A DNA stretch of 22,094 bases from assembly GCA_028723545.1 (NCBI GenBank), contig JAQYER010000149.1, forward strand, positions 1 to 22,094, read 5' to 3'. Source of the DNA: Caryophanales bacterium (GTDB lineage: Bacteria > Bacillota_I > Bacilli_A > RFN20 > CAG-826). Made by a program: the position numbers and the translations under genes. Positions within the stretch are counted from its first letter, which is position 1. The number at the start of each line of letters is the position of its first letter. Shown one piece after another: positions 21,253-22,094 of this stretch. Under the pieces are notes generated by a model. That model was given only the letters and a program-made list of their open reading frames with translations, had not been told where the DNA came from and did not search any database.

Positions 21253-22094
21253 TTATAATTCGCCAGTTTTGATCTTTTGTTCAAGTTCATTCATCAAATC
21301 AAGATGATTATTTAAATATTCTTTAGCGGCTTCTTTTCCGTTTGCGAAGCGATTACCATTATATTCAAACCACGAACCGGATTTCTTCAATAAGCCTAAT
21401 TGAACACCCATTTCAAGAATTTCGCTTGTTTTTGAAATTCCTTTTCCGTAAATAATATCGATTTGACAATTTTTGAATGGAGCAGAGACTTTATTTTTAA
21501 CAATTTTGACATTGACTGTGTTACCAACAATTTCTGAACCGACTTTAATAGCTTCACTTCTTCTAATATCGATTCTAATTGATGCGAAGAATTTTAATGC
21601 ACGACCACCAGTTGTCGTTTCTGGATTTCCATAAATAACACCGACTTTTTCTCTGATTTGGTTAATGAATATAACTGTACAATCATTATTGTTAAGAACA
21701 GACGCTAATTTACGCATCGCTTTAGACATAAGTCTAGCTTGTAAGCCAACATTATTATCTCCCATTGTTCCATCAAGTTCAGCTTGTGGCACTAAAGCGG
21801 CAACTGAGTCAACAATAATAATATCGATTGCCCCACTGTCTGCAAGCATTTGAACGATTTCAAGAGCTTGTTCACCACTATCTGGTTGAGAAAGAATTAA
21901 TTCATCAATATCAACACCTAAATTACGAGCATATAAAGGATCAATTGAATGTTCAGCATCAACAAACGCTGCTCTTCCACCTTTCTTTTGGGCTTCCGCA
22001 ATCGCATGTAATGCTAAAGTAGTTTTACCACTTGATTCAGGACCATATATTTCGATAATTCTACCGCGAGGATAGCCACCAACACCAAGAGCAA
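21253..22094 (-). CDS. recA: Recombinase RecA, N-terminus beyond the right edge
   Basis: ATP-dependent strand-exchange protein of homologous recombination and SOS control. The frame stays open to the window edge (first complete codon at 22092), giving 279 residues. Seen at the N-terminal side: ALGVGGYPRGRIIEIYGPESSGKTT with Walker A GPESSGKT, then FVDAEHSIDPLYARNLGVD. After that come the Walker B strand IIIVDSVAALVPQ, loop L1 near GDNNVGLQARLMSKAMRK, and loop L2 near INQIREKVGVIYGNPETTTGGRALKF. An internal ATG at 21849 is not the start. About 45 residues should lie outside the window. The C-terminus ends at EQKIKTGEL, without the longer acidic tail found in many RecA proteins. It is transcribed alone, with its own terminator. 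Confidence 0.98.
   Translation of the reverse strand, partial: ALGVGGYPRGRIIEIYGPESSGKTTLALHAIAEAQKKGGRAAFVDAEHSIDPLYARNLGVDIDELILSQPDSGEQALEIVQMLADSGAIDIIIVDSVAALVPQAELDGTMGDNNVGLQARLMSKAMRKLASVLNNNDCTVIFINQIREKVGVIYGNPETTTGGRALKFFASIRIDIRRSEAIKVGSEIVGNTVNVKIVKNKVSAPFKNCQIDIIYGKGISKTSEILEMGVQLGLLKKSGSWFEYNGNRFANGKEAAKEYLNNHLDLMNELEQKIKTGEL

Noticed and set aside
1..22094. UGA as a tryptophan codon, as in some Mollicutes
   Set aside because: ricA ends in TGA right at the miaA start, and conserved tryptophans are TGG, so the standard bacterial code applies.
1..22094. Mobile elements, prophage, CRISPR arrays or defence genes
   Set aside because: No transposase, integrase, direct-repeat array or target-site duplication was seen; almost all space is housekeeping operons.

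Overview
The window comes from an AT-rich bacterium (roughly 30% GC by eye) of the low-GC Bacilli / Mollicutes-related branch. The evidence is the recA-rny-ymdB order, the miaB-ricA pair, argS next to the RNA polymerase delta subunit (rpoE), ispF next to gltX, Shine-Dalgarno sequences rich in AGGAG, and UGA used as a stop (ricA). The compact layout and two fused ABC transporters would suit an uncultured Bacilli lineage of the RF39 / Izemoplasma / Acholeplasma kind, but I cannot fix the taxon from this sequence alone.

Left part (1-2215). The 3' end of a tRNA-Gln(UUG) closes with a terminator shared with an unrecognised 52-aa gene on the minus strand. Next is an AT-rich interval that may encode a short terminated RNA. 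A tRNA-Lys(UUU) / tRNA-Leu(UAA) / tRNA-Gln(CUG) cluster follows and runs straight into a four-helix membrane protein gene. That gene meets a winged-helix (RQC-like) gene head-on with no bases between the stops. A NifU-domain protein gene is transcribed divergently from the winged-helix gene.

Housekeeping block 1 (2216-9062, minus). It reads ychF - ispF - gltX - argS - rpoE(delta) - nrnA - cysQ, with tiny gaps or overlaps, a promoter with a perfect dyad before ychF, and a strong bidirectional terminator after cysQ. It combines translation (GluRS, ArgRS, YchF), isoprenoid synthesis (IspF), transcription (delta) and turnover of nanoRNA and pAp (NrnA, CysQ).

Transport and one-carbon block (9160-15892, minus). 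It reads fhs - DUF951 - ABC exporter A - ABC exporter B. Each exporter is an ATPase fused to a MacB/FtsX-type permease. They are adjacent and probably work together.

Housekeeping block 2 (16009-22094, minus). recA runs off the right edge and ends in its own terminator. Then rny - ymdB - miaB - ricA - miaA form a tightly packed operon joining RNase Y, its likely accessory factor RicA, and two successive enzymes of the ms2i6A37 tRNA modification. The rny leader is about 170 nt, has attenuator-like geometry, and its promoter carries an inverted repeat. No phage, IS element or CRISPR array was seen. The most interesting material is regulatory: the rny leader, the paired dyads, the candidate small RNA, the leaderless divergent promoters, and a RicA with no cysteines.
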